A stretch of 15,514 nt of DNA from Cyclostephanos tholiformis (GCA_036939975.1 JALLPB010001270.1:1-15514), one strand, 5' to 3'. Shown: positions 8,227 to 15,514, numbered from the stretch's first letter. Notes: generated by a model not told the origin, from the sequence alone. A program made the numbers and translations.

Positions 8227-9210
8227 ATGAAAGATGTGTACATCAAAGTACACAATGCTAGTGACACGATGCATAGCGACCAAACAGGCCGTTTTCCAGC
8301 AACCTCAAGTAGCGGAAACCAGTACGTCATGGTAATGGTCGAGGTGGACGGAAATTATATCGATGCTGAGCCCATGAAGAATAGAATGGCAGGATCAANC
8401 AGCTTTCCGATGAGACTCTGGGACAAACTAATACCACAAACAGTACTCACCCTCGACCTCCTACGCCAAGCAAACACAGCACCAACAGTCTCAGCATACC
8501 AGTACGTCCACGGATCCTTCGACTACAACAAAATGCCCCTGGCACCAATGGGATGCACCGTCCAAATCTTTGAGAGCAGCGAGAGAAGAGGAACATGGGC
8601 GGAACACACGACAGATGGCTGGTACCTACAAACTTTGCACAAACACTACCGCTGCCACAGAGTACATGTAAAGAAAACAAACAGTGAAAGGGTAATGGAC
8701 ACGGTCTTCTTCAAACACAGGTACATAACCCAACCAAGTGTTACACCAGCGGACACATTAAAAAAGGCAATCAATGATCTGGCAGCAGCACTAAAAGGAA
8801 AGAAGAACGTGGATGGCACACTAGAAATTGAAGCACTCACAAAGCTGGACGAGCTACTGAACCACCAGCAACAAGAACCCCCACTAACCCAGACAGATGT
8901 CAACAATGTACCACAACCAAATGTACCTAGCCAACGTGACACGGCGGATCCAAAGGTGGAAGAGCAGAGACCAAGCCACCCAACAATCATGCCACAACCA
9001 AGGGTGGAAAACAAATGCGACGCAACAGCCCCCCAATGGACAAAGGAAGCAAGGACCACCCCATTGGCACCCAAAATGAAATTGAGAAGTGGGATCAGCA
9101 ACAACAGAAATGGCAGAGCAAGGATACAACAACAACAACAACTGAACTCACGCCAACCCCCAAGCATGCGAGCACAATTGGTCCACAACACAGCCACAAG
9201 AGAGTACCTC
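8227..9210 (+). pseudogene. pol: Copia pol, part 2: integrase with its catalytic core deleted
   Basis: The integrase would insert the cDNA using a D,D,E triad. The frame starts KDVYIKVHNA, MHSDQTGRFP (first Asp, 8278-8280) and VEVDGNYIDAEPMKN. It then jumps at AGS-X, where X is the codon containing the n at 8399, straight to SFPMRLWDKLIPQTVL, a motif that follows the core. The second Asp and the Glu region are absent. I estimate 80-90 residues are missing, from memory of the family. The C-terminal part is intact: APTVSAYQYVHGSF, KMPLAPMGC, GTWAEHTTDGWYLQT and HYRCHRVHVKKT, followed by a Gln/Asn/Pro-rich linker toward reverse transcriptase. The frame is unbroken through the deletion, which may be real or an assembly collapse. 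Confidence 0.82.
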
Positions 9211-10144
9211 AACTACCGCCAACTACTCAGAGACCCCAAACACAGAGGAGTGTGGGAAAAGTCAGCAGCAAATAAATTCGGGAGATTATGCCAAGGCCTG
9301 AAAGACAGACAAGTCAGAGGAACGAATACCATCTTCTTCATACAAAAGGATGCAGTACCAAAGGAAAGGATGAAAGATGTTACGTATGGAAGTTTCTCAT
9401 GTGATCTAAAACCAAACAAAACAGAGACTCACCACACCAGACTAACTGCAGGTGGAGATAGAGTCAACTACGCGGGAGACGCAGGCACCCCGACAGCGGA
9501 CATGACCCTCTTCAAGATCCTACTTAACAGCATCATATCCATGAAGGGGGCGAGATGCGTCATGATAGATATAAAAGATTTTTACCTGAACACCCCAATG
9601 GCACGGTACAAGTACATGAAGCTCAAGATGATGGACAAACCAGAGGAAATAAAGCAGGAATACAATCTGCATGAGTTAGCCTCCCCAGAAGGATTTGTGT
9701 ACTGCAAAATACGCAAAGGAATGTGTGGCTTACCACAGGCTGGGATCATTGCCCAGGAACTACTGGAGAAACGACTGGCAAAATATTGATACCACCAGAG
9801 CAAAATCATCCCTGGCCTCTGGAAACACGACACCAAACAATGAAGTCAGACGCGATGCATTTAATTGAGGCATTAAAAAAAGACTACACAATCACAGTTG
9901 ACTGGGAAACAACAAAATATATTGCACTTACCATCAAATGGGATTACGACAATGGCAAGGTGCACATACATATGCCAGGATACATTGAGAAGATGCTGAC
10001 ATGATTCGACCACAAGAAACCAAGCAAAGTGCAGAACTCACTGCACCCACATCAACCGACTCAGTACGGCACCAAAATCCAATATGCGGATGAAGAGGAT
10101 GACTCCCCCCCCCCCTCAGCCCAACGGAAACAAAATACATACAA
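9211..10144 (+). pseudogene. pol: Copia pol, part 3: reverse transcriptase lacking the DD box
   Basis: RVT_2-type reverse transcriptase. Visible in order: YRQLLRDPKHRGVWEKS, GTNTIFFIQKDAVP, CDLKPNKTE..RLTAGGDRVNY, GTPTADMTLFKILLNSIIS, then MIDIKDFYLNTPMARYKYMKL with the first catalytic Asp at 9568-9570, and FVYCKIRKGMCGLPQAG. TGA 9787 interrupts after LAKY. Reading through gives YHQSKIIPGLWKHDTKQ then TGA. The frame shifts to SDAMHLIEALKKDY, and the hydrophobic-VDD-hydrophobic motif that should lie between HDT and SDAMHL is missing (about 20 residues). TVDWETTKYIALTIKWDY and the GYIEKML thumb motif follow, then TGA 10002. A C-run near 10107-10118 marks a further frame change. Confidence 0.85.
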
Positions 10145-11038
10145 ATGGTGATGGGGACATTACTCTACTATGGACGAGCCATTGACAGCACAATACTCCC
10201 ATCACTCAGTTCCCTTGCCACCAAACAAAATAAACCAATGGAGAAGACGATGGCAATGGTGAAACAATTATTAGACTACTGTGCAAGCCAGGAGGAAGCA
10301 ATAATTACATACGACGCAAGCAAAATGATACTCAATGTGCACAGCGACGCAGGATATTTAAATGAACTAAACGCACGGAGCCGAGCCGGCGGACACTTCT
10401 TCCTATCAGACAACATCGAATCCCCCAAAAACAACGGCGCAATCCTCACAAATGCAACAATAATAAAAGCAGTCATGTCATCAGTGGCAGAAGCGGAATT
10501 GGGAGCCCTATACCTCAACACAAAGGAGGCAGTTTACCTACGGCAAATATTACAAGAACTGGGCCACAAGCAACCATGCACCCCAATCCTCACTGACAAC
10601 ACAACAGCGGAAGGCGTTATAAATAAAAAAATCCAACCGAAACGCACCAAAGCCATAGACATGAGATTCCACTGGTTAAGGGATCGCGAAGCGTAAGGGC
10701 AACTAAAATTCACGTGGCATCCAGGCAAATCAAACCTCGCAGACTACTTCACGAAACACCACCCTCCGGCTCACCATGTCAAAATCAGATCAGAATTTTT
10801 AACCAAGGTAAGAGACCTAGCAGAAATCAGACGTCAGAAAACACAAGGACAGACCAAAACACACTCCGCACATGCTACGACTAGCTACAAGGGTGTGTTA
10901 GACTCACAAGTACTCCATACGATATCTAGCGAGCATTTAGCGAAGAAAGAGAATAATTTAAATTCTCCACATGGAAGGTTTTCAAGTGACAAGTTTTCAT
11001 GCAAGAGAAATGCTAGATTAGAAACCATAATTATCTAA
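10145..11038 (+). pseudogene. pol: Copia pol, part 4: RNase H, reading into the 3' LTR
   Basis: RNase H degrades the RNA strand after reverse transcription. The frame reads MGTLLYYGRAID, then acidic residues in VHSDAGYLN (Asp 10346-10348), SVAEAELGALYL (Glu near 10496) and PILTDNTTAEG (Asp near 10595), followed by KAIDMRFHWLRD. TAA 10694 interrupts. Reading through gives GQLKFTWHPGKSNLADYFTKHH, the typical end of Copia RNase H. The same frame then stays open across the purine tract and well into the LTR, ending at TAA 11036-11038. The start given is only the first ATG-led frame after the C-run frameshift; it is not a true translation start. Confidence 0.85.
10885..10895 (+). other. Probable polypurine tract before the 3' LTR
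   Basis: The bases CTACAAGGGTG directly abut the TG of the 3' LTR. The AAGGG core would prime plus-strand DNA synthesis. It is short and imperfect (interrupted by T), so moderately supported by position alone. Confidence 0.45.
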
Positions 11039-11079
11039 TCACCTTTCTACAACAAAATTCAGATTGTCACTGGTTAGTA
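10896..11079 (+). repeat. 3' LTR of the Copia element
   Basis: Starts TGTTAGACTC and matches 5961-6143 at about 97%, with one extra A in the TTTAAATTC tract. It is followed by the second GTGGA (11080-11084) and then MULE sequence. Confidence 0.9.
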
Positions 11080-11084
11080 GTGGA
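11080..11084 (+). repeat. Right 5-bp target-site duplication (GTGGA)
   Basis: Second copy of 5956-5960, directly after the 3' LTR. Confidence 0.8.
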
Positions 11085-11147
11085 CAAGGTGAGGGAAAAA
11101 ATCTCTATTCAGCCCTATGGATATACAACAAGCAAATTGTCGCATGA

Positions 11148-11600
11148 TCAGAAACTGTCAAGCTTGGTCATACATAGGGGGGGTACCGTAGGTACATAGG
11201 AGTACCTTAGAGTAAAACTATGAGTAGATAATGTTTACTTTACCACTACACCCTGAGTCAAAAGTCCTTGGCTTGGTGGTTTGGTAATCTTTTATATGCC
11301 ACCGCACTGGCCTAACCCTACATGGCCTCACTCAAGAGGGGTTATGAGCCCAATGTCAACTGTTGGAATCTGATTCGTGTCCTTAATAGTTCCTCTATGT
11401 AAGTTGCTGCAACTGCCTTAGAGAAAATTTCAAGGGGACGTTTAGGGTTCCACAATTGCACCATGGAATGGAGCAAATGATAGCCTTAGGTTTAAGCATG
11501 CAACTTATTGGTGCTGCAAAGCTGTCTGAATCAGAGCATTCACAATGCAATGACATCACTATGTAGTAGAGTACAAGTTTAGGATGGGACCCTCTATCTT
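11148..11600. other. Eroded interior of MULE copy 2
   Basis: Lies between two recognisable MULE segments on the same strand. No frame could be read with confidence. It contains a small self-complementary tract around 11178-11207 (GGTACC / GTAC / GTACC). Confidence 0.35.
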
Positions 11601-12238
11601 AATGTGATATCACCATTCCATGTCCAGTGCGGCAAATAAAGTGATAACAGCGAGGGCAATGGTGGACCTGCTAAATGGGTGTCTGTTGTTAATCAACCTT
11701 GAATGCAACTGGTTTGAGTCACAGGGAAAGATGGCATGGGAATCGGATTCGATTCTTACATCAAAAAGGGTGGACAAAAAACAGAGCATTATGGAAGAGA
11801 TCAGTGAAATGAATTTTAAGATCACTGTGGTGGAACAGGAGGATAGCTGGAAGTTTCTAGTAGTGCTATGCAATTCAGTTGGCTCTATTTGTTTCACTTG
11901 CATTTTTGCTGAGGAAGTAATAATGGGTCTCATTTTGAAGGTTGCACTTGTAGAAGGGACAAGACATGTAACAAAGGATTGCATCATCCTTCAGCGCAGG
12001 ATCAGAAGAGAAGTTGAGACTTGTGCAAGGGTGGTGGTGCCAGTGGAAAAAGTTGAGCCTGTACCAAGGGCAACAATGGACATCTCAGGAGCATGTGATA
12101 TTAGTAGTAATGTAATGGGATAAGCTTCTGTTAGAGTTGATGAGAATGGAAAGGAGGGGGGTGTTTAGAAGAATATTAATGTCTACCATAATAAACCCTA
12201 ATTATTCCAAAGAGGAGTATTGCTACCTGCAATCTTGT

Positions 12239-12521
12239 GTGAGGTATGATAGAGTCATCCTTGTTCATTGTGAGATAAAATAAAAAGGTTGCAATAACAT
12301 GTGAGGTAAACCAAAATAAGAATTCAACAATGGATGCAGGTCTCAGGGTTTATTGGTCCAACCAGTAATATGAGGTAAACTAAAATGGGAATAATGAAAG
12401 GTGCGGTTAACTAAAAGTACATTGGTGAAAGGTGAGATAAACTATGAAAGTACATTGGCTGGTGAGGTTCACTACCAATTTTCCTGGCACTGAGAGGCAA
12501 ACCATAACTGATATGTGGAGC
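12239..12521 (+). repeat. Degenerate tandem array, about 31-bp period
   Basis: Units headed by GTGAGGTAAACTAAAA-like sequence begin at 12239, 12270, 12301, 12370, 12401, 12432, 12462 and about 12491. Steps are 31, 31, 69, 31, 31, 30 and 29. The 69-bp step may hide one diverged unit. Adjacent units also share GTACATTGG (12416 and 12450). Flanks show no gene. Confidence 0.75.
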
Positions 12522-12811
12522 ATCAACAAGACTTAGCAAAAAAGGTAACAGCTTAACCCCTGCAAGGATTCTGGTGGGAACAAAAAACTCCCACTGCACA
12601 TCTTTTTAATGCAGGAATCAGAATAAATAGTAGAAAAACTCAAACACAACCACATCACAAACATACCCACCCATGGTCAGCATCCGCCCCTTCCAGCCAT
12701 TGCAACATGGAAGAGGGGTTGGGCAAGCATGTGATCAAAGCAATTACCATTAAATCACTTTATTGATAGAGTAATTAATTAATATTTAACTACTGTATTA
12801 TTTTGAACAAA
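12522..12811. other. No recognisable feature
   Basis: AT-rich intergenic sequence with a TAATTAATTAAT tract near 12771-12784. No frame, RNA gene or transposon motif was recognised. Confidence 0.4.
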
Positions 12812-12970
12812 CTAATATGTCAGGAACTTGTCTGCAATTTCATCAATCATGCCACCAGGGGGATATGGCTCAAAGCACATTGCCAATGGAGCATATTGGT
12901 GGCTTTGTGCAAAGCCCCTAAACACCACCACCGGACAAGTGCTCATGCCGTATTGCCCCGGCGGATCCAT
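12812..12970 (-). CDS. Short unidentified 52-codon frame
   Basis: I do not recognise the product. The minus-strand frame runs from the ATG at 12970-12968 (MDPPGQYGMS) to TAG at 12814-12812. Composition is protein-like: PVVVFRGFAQSHQYAPLAM, FEPYPPGGMIDEIADKFL. The frame stays open a little upstream of the ATG with a hydrophobic stretch (IYLFVFWFLL), so it could be the visible part of an older, larger gene. No splice sites, promoter or homologous copy in the window support it. A decayed gene fragment is at least as likely as a small gene. Confidence 0.25.
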   Translation of the reverse strand: MDPPGQYGMSTCPVVVFRGFAQSHQYAPLAMCFEPYPPGGMIDEIADKFLTY

Positions 12971-13258
12971 TAACAAAAACCAAAACACAAATAGGTAGAT
13001 GTTTGTAACACAAAATGGACCCTCTATTCAGCTCATTGATGTGACAAGCTTCATGGGAAAGTGGATTGAGAGCATTGTAGCTGACAAGCTCAGCTAATTT
13101 GTCATGTCTTCAGATTTTTAGGATATTATTTTTTTACAAAGCCTGAAAAAATGTAGTTGCAGATATGCAACCAAAGGGGTTAAGCTGTTTAAAACATGAG
13201 ACTTTTTTGACATGATGTTCTATTAATGATGGGCTATGTCACCTTTCAATGAAGAGAC
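12971..13258. other. No convincing feature
   Basis: No gene recognised on either strand. A short plus-strand open stretch around 13030-13095 (SFMGKWIESIVADKLS) has no start and stops at once. Confidence 0.35.
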
Positions 13259-13573
13259 TCACATAATTTGTACACATATTGAAACTCCCACATTATGTCC
13301 ACTTTGTGCCATTCCTCTAACAATCTTCTTGTCTGTAGGAATTATTTGTGCAATCATCAACTGACAGCTCGAACAAAAGAGCTGCAGTGCACATGTGCAA
13401 AGTTGCAAAGTCTTGATGGCAGTGCTGATAGACATCTTGTTTGTTGTTGAGAGGTTATGAGGGAGGTTAATAACTTGGGAACAATTTAAGATGTGTATTA
13501 GTCCCTGCACACTCTCTTCCACCAACAATAGCACATAATTCCTATTATCTGCCAATGCATTCCTCGCCATCAT
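13259..13573 (-). CDS. Unidentified 104-codon frame
   Basis: I do not recognise the product. It opens MMARNALADNRNYVLLLVEE at 13573 and ends at 13259. It has several Cys in LQLCTCALQLFCSSC and an SQVINLPHNLSTTNK stretch loosely reminiscent of armadillo-type repeats, which I do not consider evidence of homology. Its first 20 bases recur in inverted orientation at 13882-13901. It may be a gene fragment caught up in a transposon. Nothing in the flanks decides whether it is expressed. Confidence 0.25.
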   Translation of the reverse strand: MMARNALADNRNYVLLLVEESVQGLIHILNCSQVINLPHNLSTTNKMSISTAIKTLQLCTCALQLFCSSCQLMIAQIIPTDKKIVRGMAQSGHNVGVSICVQIM

Positions 13574-13901
13574 CCATAAAAAATAGGGTTATTTATTAAA
13601 CCAACTACCCCCCAGCCCCCCAGCTGCATGCAACCCTAACTATCGGGGCAGCCACATGCAACCCTGATTGTTGGGGCACAGCCATGTGCAAACCTAACAA
13701 TCGTGGAAAAAAAGAAAAGCTCGTTATCACATGTGGCACCCCTTGGTGTTTAGACATACGTGTACTGTATCCTGTAGTACTTGTCCTACCACTATGCCAT
13801 TCACTCACCTGACCCTTCCAGTTTTTACGTAAATATAAAACTAAAATTTTTGTGATTAACACTAATGTTTTTTGATTTACAGATGATGGCCAGGAATGCA
13901 T
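13555..13901. repeat. Possible 347-bp fold-back element with 20-bp inverted ends
   Basis: The arm 13555-13574 is the reverse complement of 13882-13901 with one mismatch in 20 (GATGATGG[C/G]..GGAATGCAT). The interval includes a 30-bp tandem array. No convincing target duplication flanks it. Confidence 0.45.
13621..13710 (+). repeat. Three tandem units of 30 bp
   Basis: Units GC(C/T)..ATGCAACCCT.A..TCGGGGCA start at about 13623, 13651 and 13681, with exact 30-bp spacing between the last two. They diverge from each other by several bases. Confidence 0.75.
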
Positions 13902-13929
13902 AGTCTGTTAAATGGAAAATAGCTAAAAT

Positions 13930-14100
13930 TTACACACCTGGAGGTCAGGCCATTAGTAATATCACACCCTTTGATTTCACTTTAATTCTATCACACCAAA
14001 TTTTGCCACTTTTATTCTATACACCCATCCGCATATTTCACTTTTAAACTAACACACTGATGAAAATAACTTTCAAACTGTACCCATGGCACGTTTTAGG
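13930..14100 (+). repeat. Degenerate tandem array, about 29-bp period
   Basis: Blocks of the form (A)TCACACC...TTTCACTTTTATTCT begin at about 13930, 13961, 13990, 14019, 14051 and 14080. The spacing is 31, 29, 29, 32 and 29. No coding frame crosses it. Confidence 0.65.
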
Positions 14101-14240
14101 ACTTTTTAAAAGTCAGAGTTAGGGTTTTCTCAGTTCAGGGCTTCTTGTTTACCACAGCAACCCCTTTTGACTAATTCATCCAACCACCTCCACCCAGCAA
14201 CCTTATTAATTTGATACATGCAAGCCTCTTGACCAAATAT

Positions 14241-14347
14241 CAGGCGCACTGCCCAGAAGGCACAGGAACCAGCCATCAATGTTCCCCCAAACACCAGGCA
14301 CGTGGCCCAGAAGGCACAGGAACCGCCATCAATGTTCCCCCAAAATA
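14241..14347 (+). repeat. Tandem duplication, 54 + 53 bp
   Basis: The unit CAGGC(G/A)C..TG.CCCAGAAGG..CAATGTTCCCCCAAA occurs at 14241-14294 and 14295-14347. The second copy lacks one base (AACCAGCC versus AACCGCC), so the two units continue in different reading frames. Confidence 0.9.
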
Positions 14348-15042
14348 TCCTCCATCATGCACTTCAAGATGGTCTATAGCCATTGCTGCCTCATTGCCCA
14401 AAATCAACCACACACCCTCTGTGAAAAATCATTGAAAAAACTCCCTCCTATTCCCGTGGCACCTCCTTTCAATGTCAGGCAGTCTATTATTGATGGAGCA
14501 AGTAAGAATAAGCCCAAGAAACAGGGAGTTGAGGTATCTGGTGATAATCGTGCGGCCCAGAAGAGTAATAGTTTTCTTGGAGACTTTGATGTTTCAGGGG
14601 TAGCCACGTGTCCTGGAGCGGGAGCACAGAGTACCAAGTGTGGGGAAAGAGAGGCCGTAGCTGCATCTACTGCAGCGTACAAAACGCGTTATGGAATTGG
14701 AAATTATCATCTCAGTGGTGATGACGAATCAGAGAGTGAATCATCTGGAACTGAATCTCCTGGCGATGATGGTGGGAACAAAAACGATAGTGTAGAATAT
14801 GATGAGGGGGTGGGGGATTACGTGGGGGGGGGAGTGATGACTCCAAGTTGTATGGTATTGACAATGTTGGCTCGATTTTGTCACCAGTGGATATTGATGA
14901 CAAAGATTACATGGATATTGATGTTGATAGTGAGTCGGAAGATGGAATGCACTCTTTGTTTCCAAGGGAGAAGAACCCATCAAAGAATCTTGTCATGGGC
15001 AGTCCCCAGCCACGTTCCACCAAAGGGATGACTGCTGTTTAG
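14279..15042 (+). pseudogene. Broken acidic low-complexity frame upstream of MULE copy 3
   Basis: I do not recognise a domain. One frame from 14279 (MFPQTPGTWP) passes through Lys/Pro-rich sequence (KSLKKLPPIPVAPPF, KNKPKKQGVEV), an Ala/Gly/Ser section, and a strongly acidic Ser-rich stretch, DDESESESSGTESPGDDGG (about 14720-14777). At the G-run 14824-14832 the acidic character moves to another frame (YGIDNVGSILSPVDIDDKDYMDIDVDSESEDG, in pieces), ending at TAG 15040-15042. So a one-base slip there is likely. It might be the N-terminal part of the MULE gene that follows, or a piggyBac-like acidic N-terminus. Neither could be shown. Confidence 0.4.
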
Positions 15043-15087
15043 GCAAAACTCACTTGCAAAGAAGATAGATGGATCAGGAAGCAGTGA

Positions 15088-15390
15088 ATGGATCTCAAAC
15101 ATAATAAGCGTATGAAAAAGAACTCCAACATGTCCAGCATAGTGTTTGGGATACTATTTGACAATGAGGACACCAAGAACTGGACAATCTTTTGGGATAT
15201 TGTGTGCCAAGTGCATCCAACTATCAATCATCCCCAAGTAATGATTATGACTGACCAAGACAAGGGATCAATTGCCTCTGTGGCTAATGTGACTCCTTAA
15301 GCTCACAACTTCCATTGCTCTCATCACCGGCATGAGAACATTATTAAGGCATGTGGAGGGGGGAAGGGTATTAAACCCCTTACTGTGTAG
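15088..15390 (+). pseudogene. MULE transposase copy 3, core fragment
   Basis: The plus-strand frame reads SNMSSIVFGILFDNEDTKNW, FWDIVCQVHP and MIMTDQDKGSIASVAN (second catalytic Asp region), then TAA 15298. The same frame continues AHNFHCSHHRHENIIKACGGGKG to TAG 15388. The first catalytic Asp segment (ADA) is missing: the frame before SNMSS is unrelated Lys-rich sequence, implying a deletion upstream. Beyond 15390 a shifted frame (VALHNNHGQ) may be the SALWIYN-equivalent motif, so the gene continues degraded to the window end. It shares DQDKG and NIIK.CGG with copy 2, so both belong to one family. Confidence 0.8.
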
Positions 15391-15514
15391 CTTTGCACAA
15401 TAACCATGGCCAGACTCGGCGTCCCATAGCCACTCATTCTCAAGCCGTATTTCACCAGCAGCAGTCTTTTCCTTCTTTTCCTACAGTAGACGAGCAACCA
15501 TGCTCATAATTTAC

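Larger units (their letters stand above)
5961..11079 (+). mobile_element. Copia (Ty1/copia) LTR retrotransposon, full length but defective
   Basis: A 5.1-kb element with 183/184-bp direct LTRs and a 5-bp target duplication. Internal order is gag, protease, integrase, reverse transcriptase, RNase H, all on the plus strand. Integrase before reverse transcriptase is the Copia order. It sits inside MULE copy 2. Protein motifs match what I recall of diatom CoDi-type Copia elements. It cannot move by itself: gag has a stop at codon 4 and a frameshift, integrase lacks most of its core, reverse transcriptase lacks the DD box, and pol carries several stops. The LTRs differ by four substitutions and one indel, so insertion is relatively recent even though the coding region is wrecked. 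Confidence 0.93.
11080..12123 (+). pseudogene. MULE transposase copy 2, 3' piece
   Basis: Continuation of the gene cut at 5960. After the duplicated GTGGA, the A-run shifts the frame to SALWIYNKQIVA (11109-11144), which follows NIIKKCGG in the family, then TGA. Sequence 11148-11600 is unreadable. From 11608 the frame reads MSSAANK..ARAMVDLLNGCLLLINLECNWF..MAWESDSILTSK, matching the MULE segment with ESMN-x-AN, VD-LN and AW. A frame change near 11900 exposes GSHFEGCTCRRDKTCNKGLHH (Cys codons 11943, 11949, 11967; His 11982), a plausible SWIM-type zinc finger, which normally lies at the C-terminus of MULE transposases. The frame 11620-12123 ends at TAA 12121. Confidence 0.72.

Noticed and set aside
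8646..9212. 188-codon hydrophobic, Cys-rich minus-strand frame
   Set aside because: Antisense shadow of the Gln/Asn/Pro-rich integrase-reverse transcriptase linker.
11178..11207. Regulatory palindrome (GGTACC / GTACC)
   Set aside because: Stem of only 5-6 bp inside eroded transposase sequence; no matching site elsewhere.
12239..12521. CRISPR-like array
   Set aside because: The 31-bp period is direct and unspaced; units are degenerate, with no unique spacers, and the context is eukaryotic.
13623..13710. Telomere-like repeats (CAACCCTAAC)
   Set aside because: CCCTAA occurs once per 30-bp unit at most, not as a continuous 6-bp tandem.
14100..14114. 7-bp palindrome GACTTTT-T-AAAAGTC as a terminator
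   Set aside because: No gene ends nearby, and a hairpin terminator is not expected in a nuclear eukaryotic setting.

Overview
The window looks like a transposon graveyard from a draft-quality eukaryotic nuclear genome. A diatom or related stramenopile is the best guess. The reasons are a Copia retrotransposon with a gag containing TLGGG-x-HGH and a CX2C..H..C knuckle, a piggyBac-type transposase with an acidic N-terminus and a Cys-rich tail, and MULE transposases with ADA / TDQDKG / NIIKKCGG motifs, all of which I associate from memory with diatom genomes. No host housekeeping gene, tRNA or rRNA was recognised. A single n at 8399 shows the sequence is unfinished.

Layout. (1) 1-1702, minus strand: the 5' half of a MULE transposase gene with three exons. 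Its two introns (811-1238 and 97-433) are each built of tandem intron-like units that meet at AG|GTGAG junctions. The same repeat motif, ACAGCACGAAATTAT, recurs in the opposite orientation upstream of the gene (1740-1980). (2) 2104-2379: a 138-bp in-frame tandem duplication inside an unidentified open frame. (3) 2791-5308: a piggyBac-like transposase pseudogene on the plus strand. It keeps the three catalytic Asp codons but is broken by several frameshifts and stops. (4) 5580-12123: a second MULE transposase, plus strand, split by a complete 5.1-kb Copia LTR retrotransposon (5961-11079) with near-identical 183/184-bp LTRs and a 5-bp target duplication. Gag-pol is recognisable from end to end but inactive: it has stops, frameshifts, loss of most of the integrase core at the n, and loss of the reverse-transcriptase DD box. 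(5) 12124-14210: mostly non-coding, with three separate degenerate arrays of about 30-bp period, a 20-bp inverted pair, and two unidentified small minus-strand frames. (6) 14241-15514: a broken acidic low-complexity frame followed by a third MULE transposase fragment that runs to the window end.

The genes do not form a pathway. They record successive insertions: MULEs and piggyBac first, then Copia into a MULE copy whose own sequence continues on both sides of the element. The most unusual feature is the architecture of the two introns in the first MULE gene, which reads like stacked introns or recursive-splicing ratchet points.
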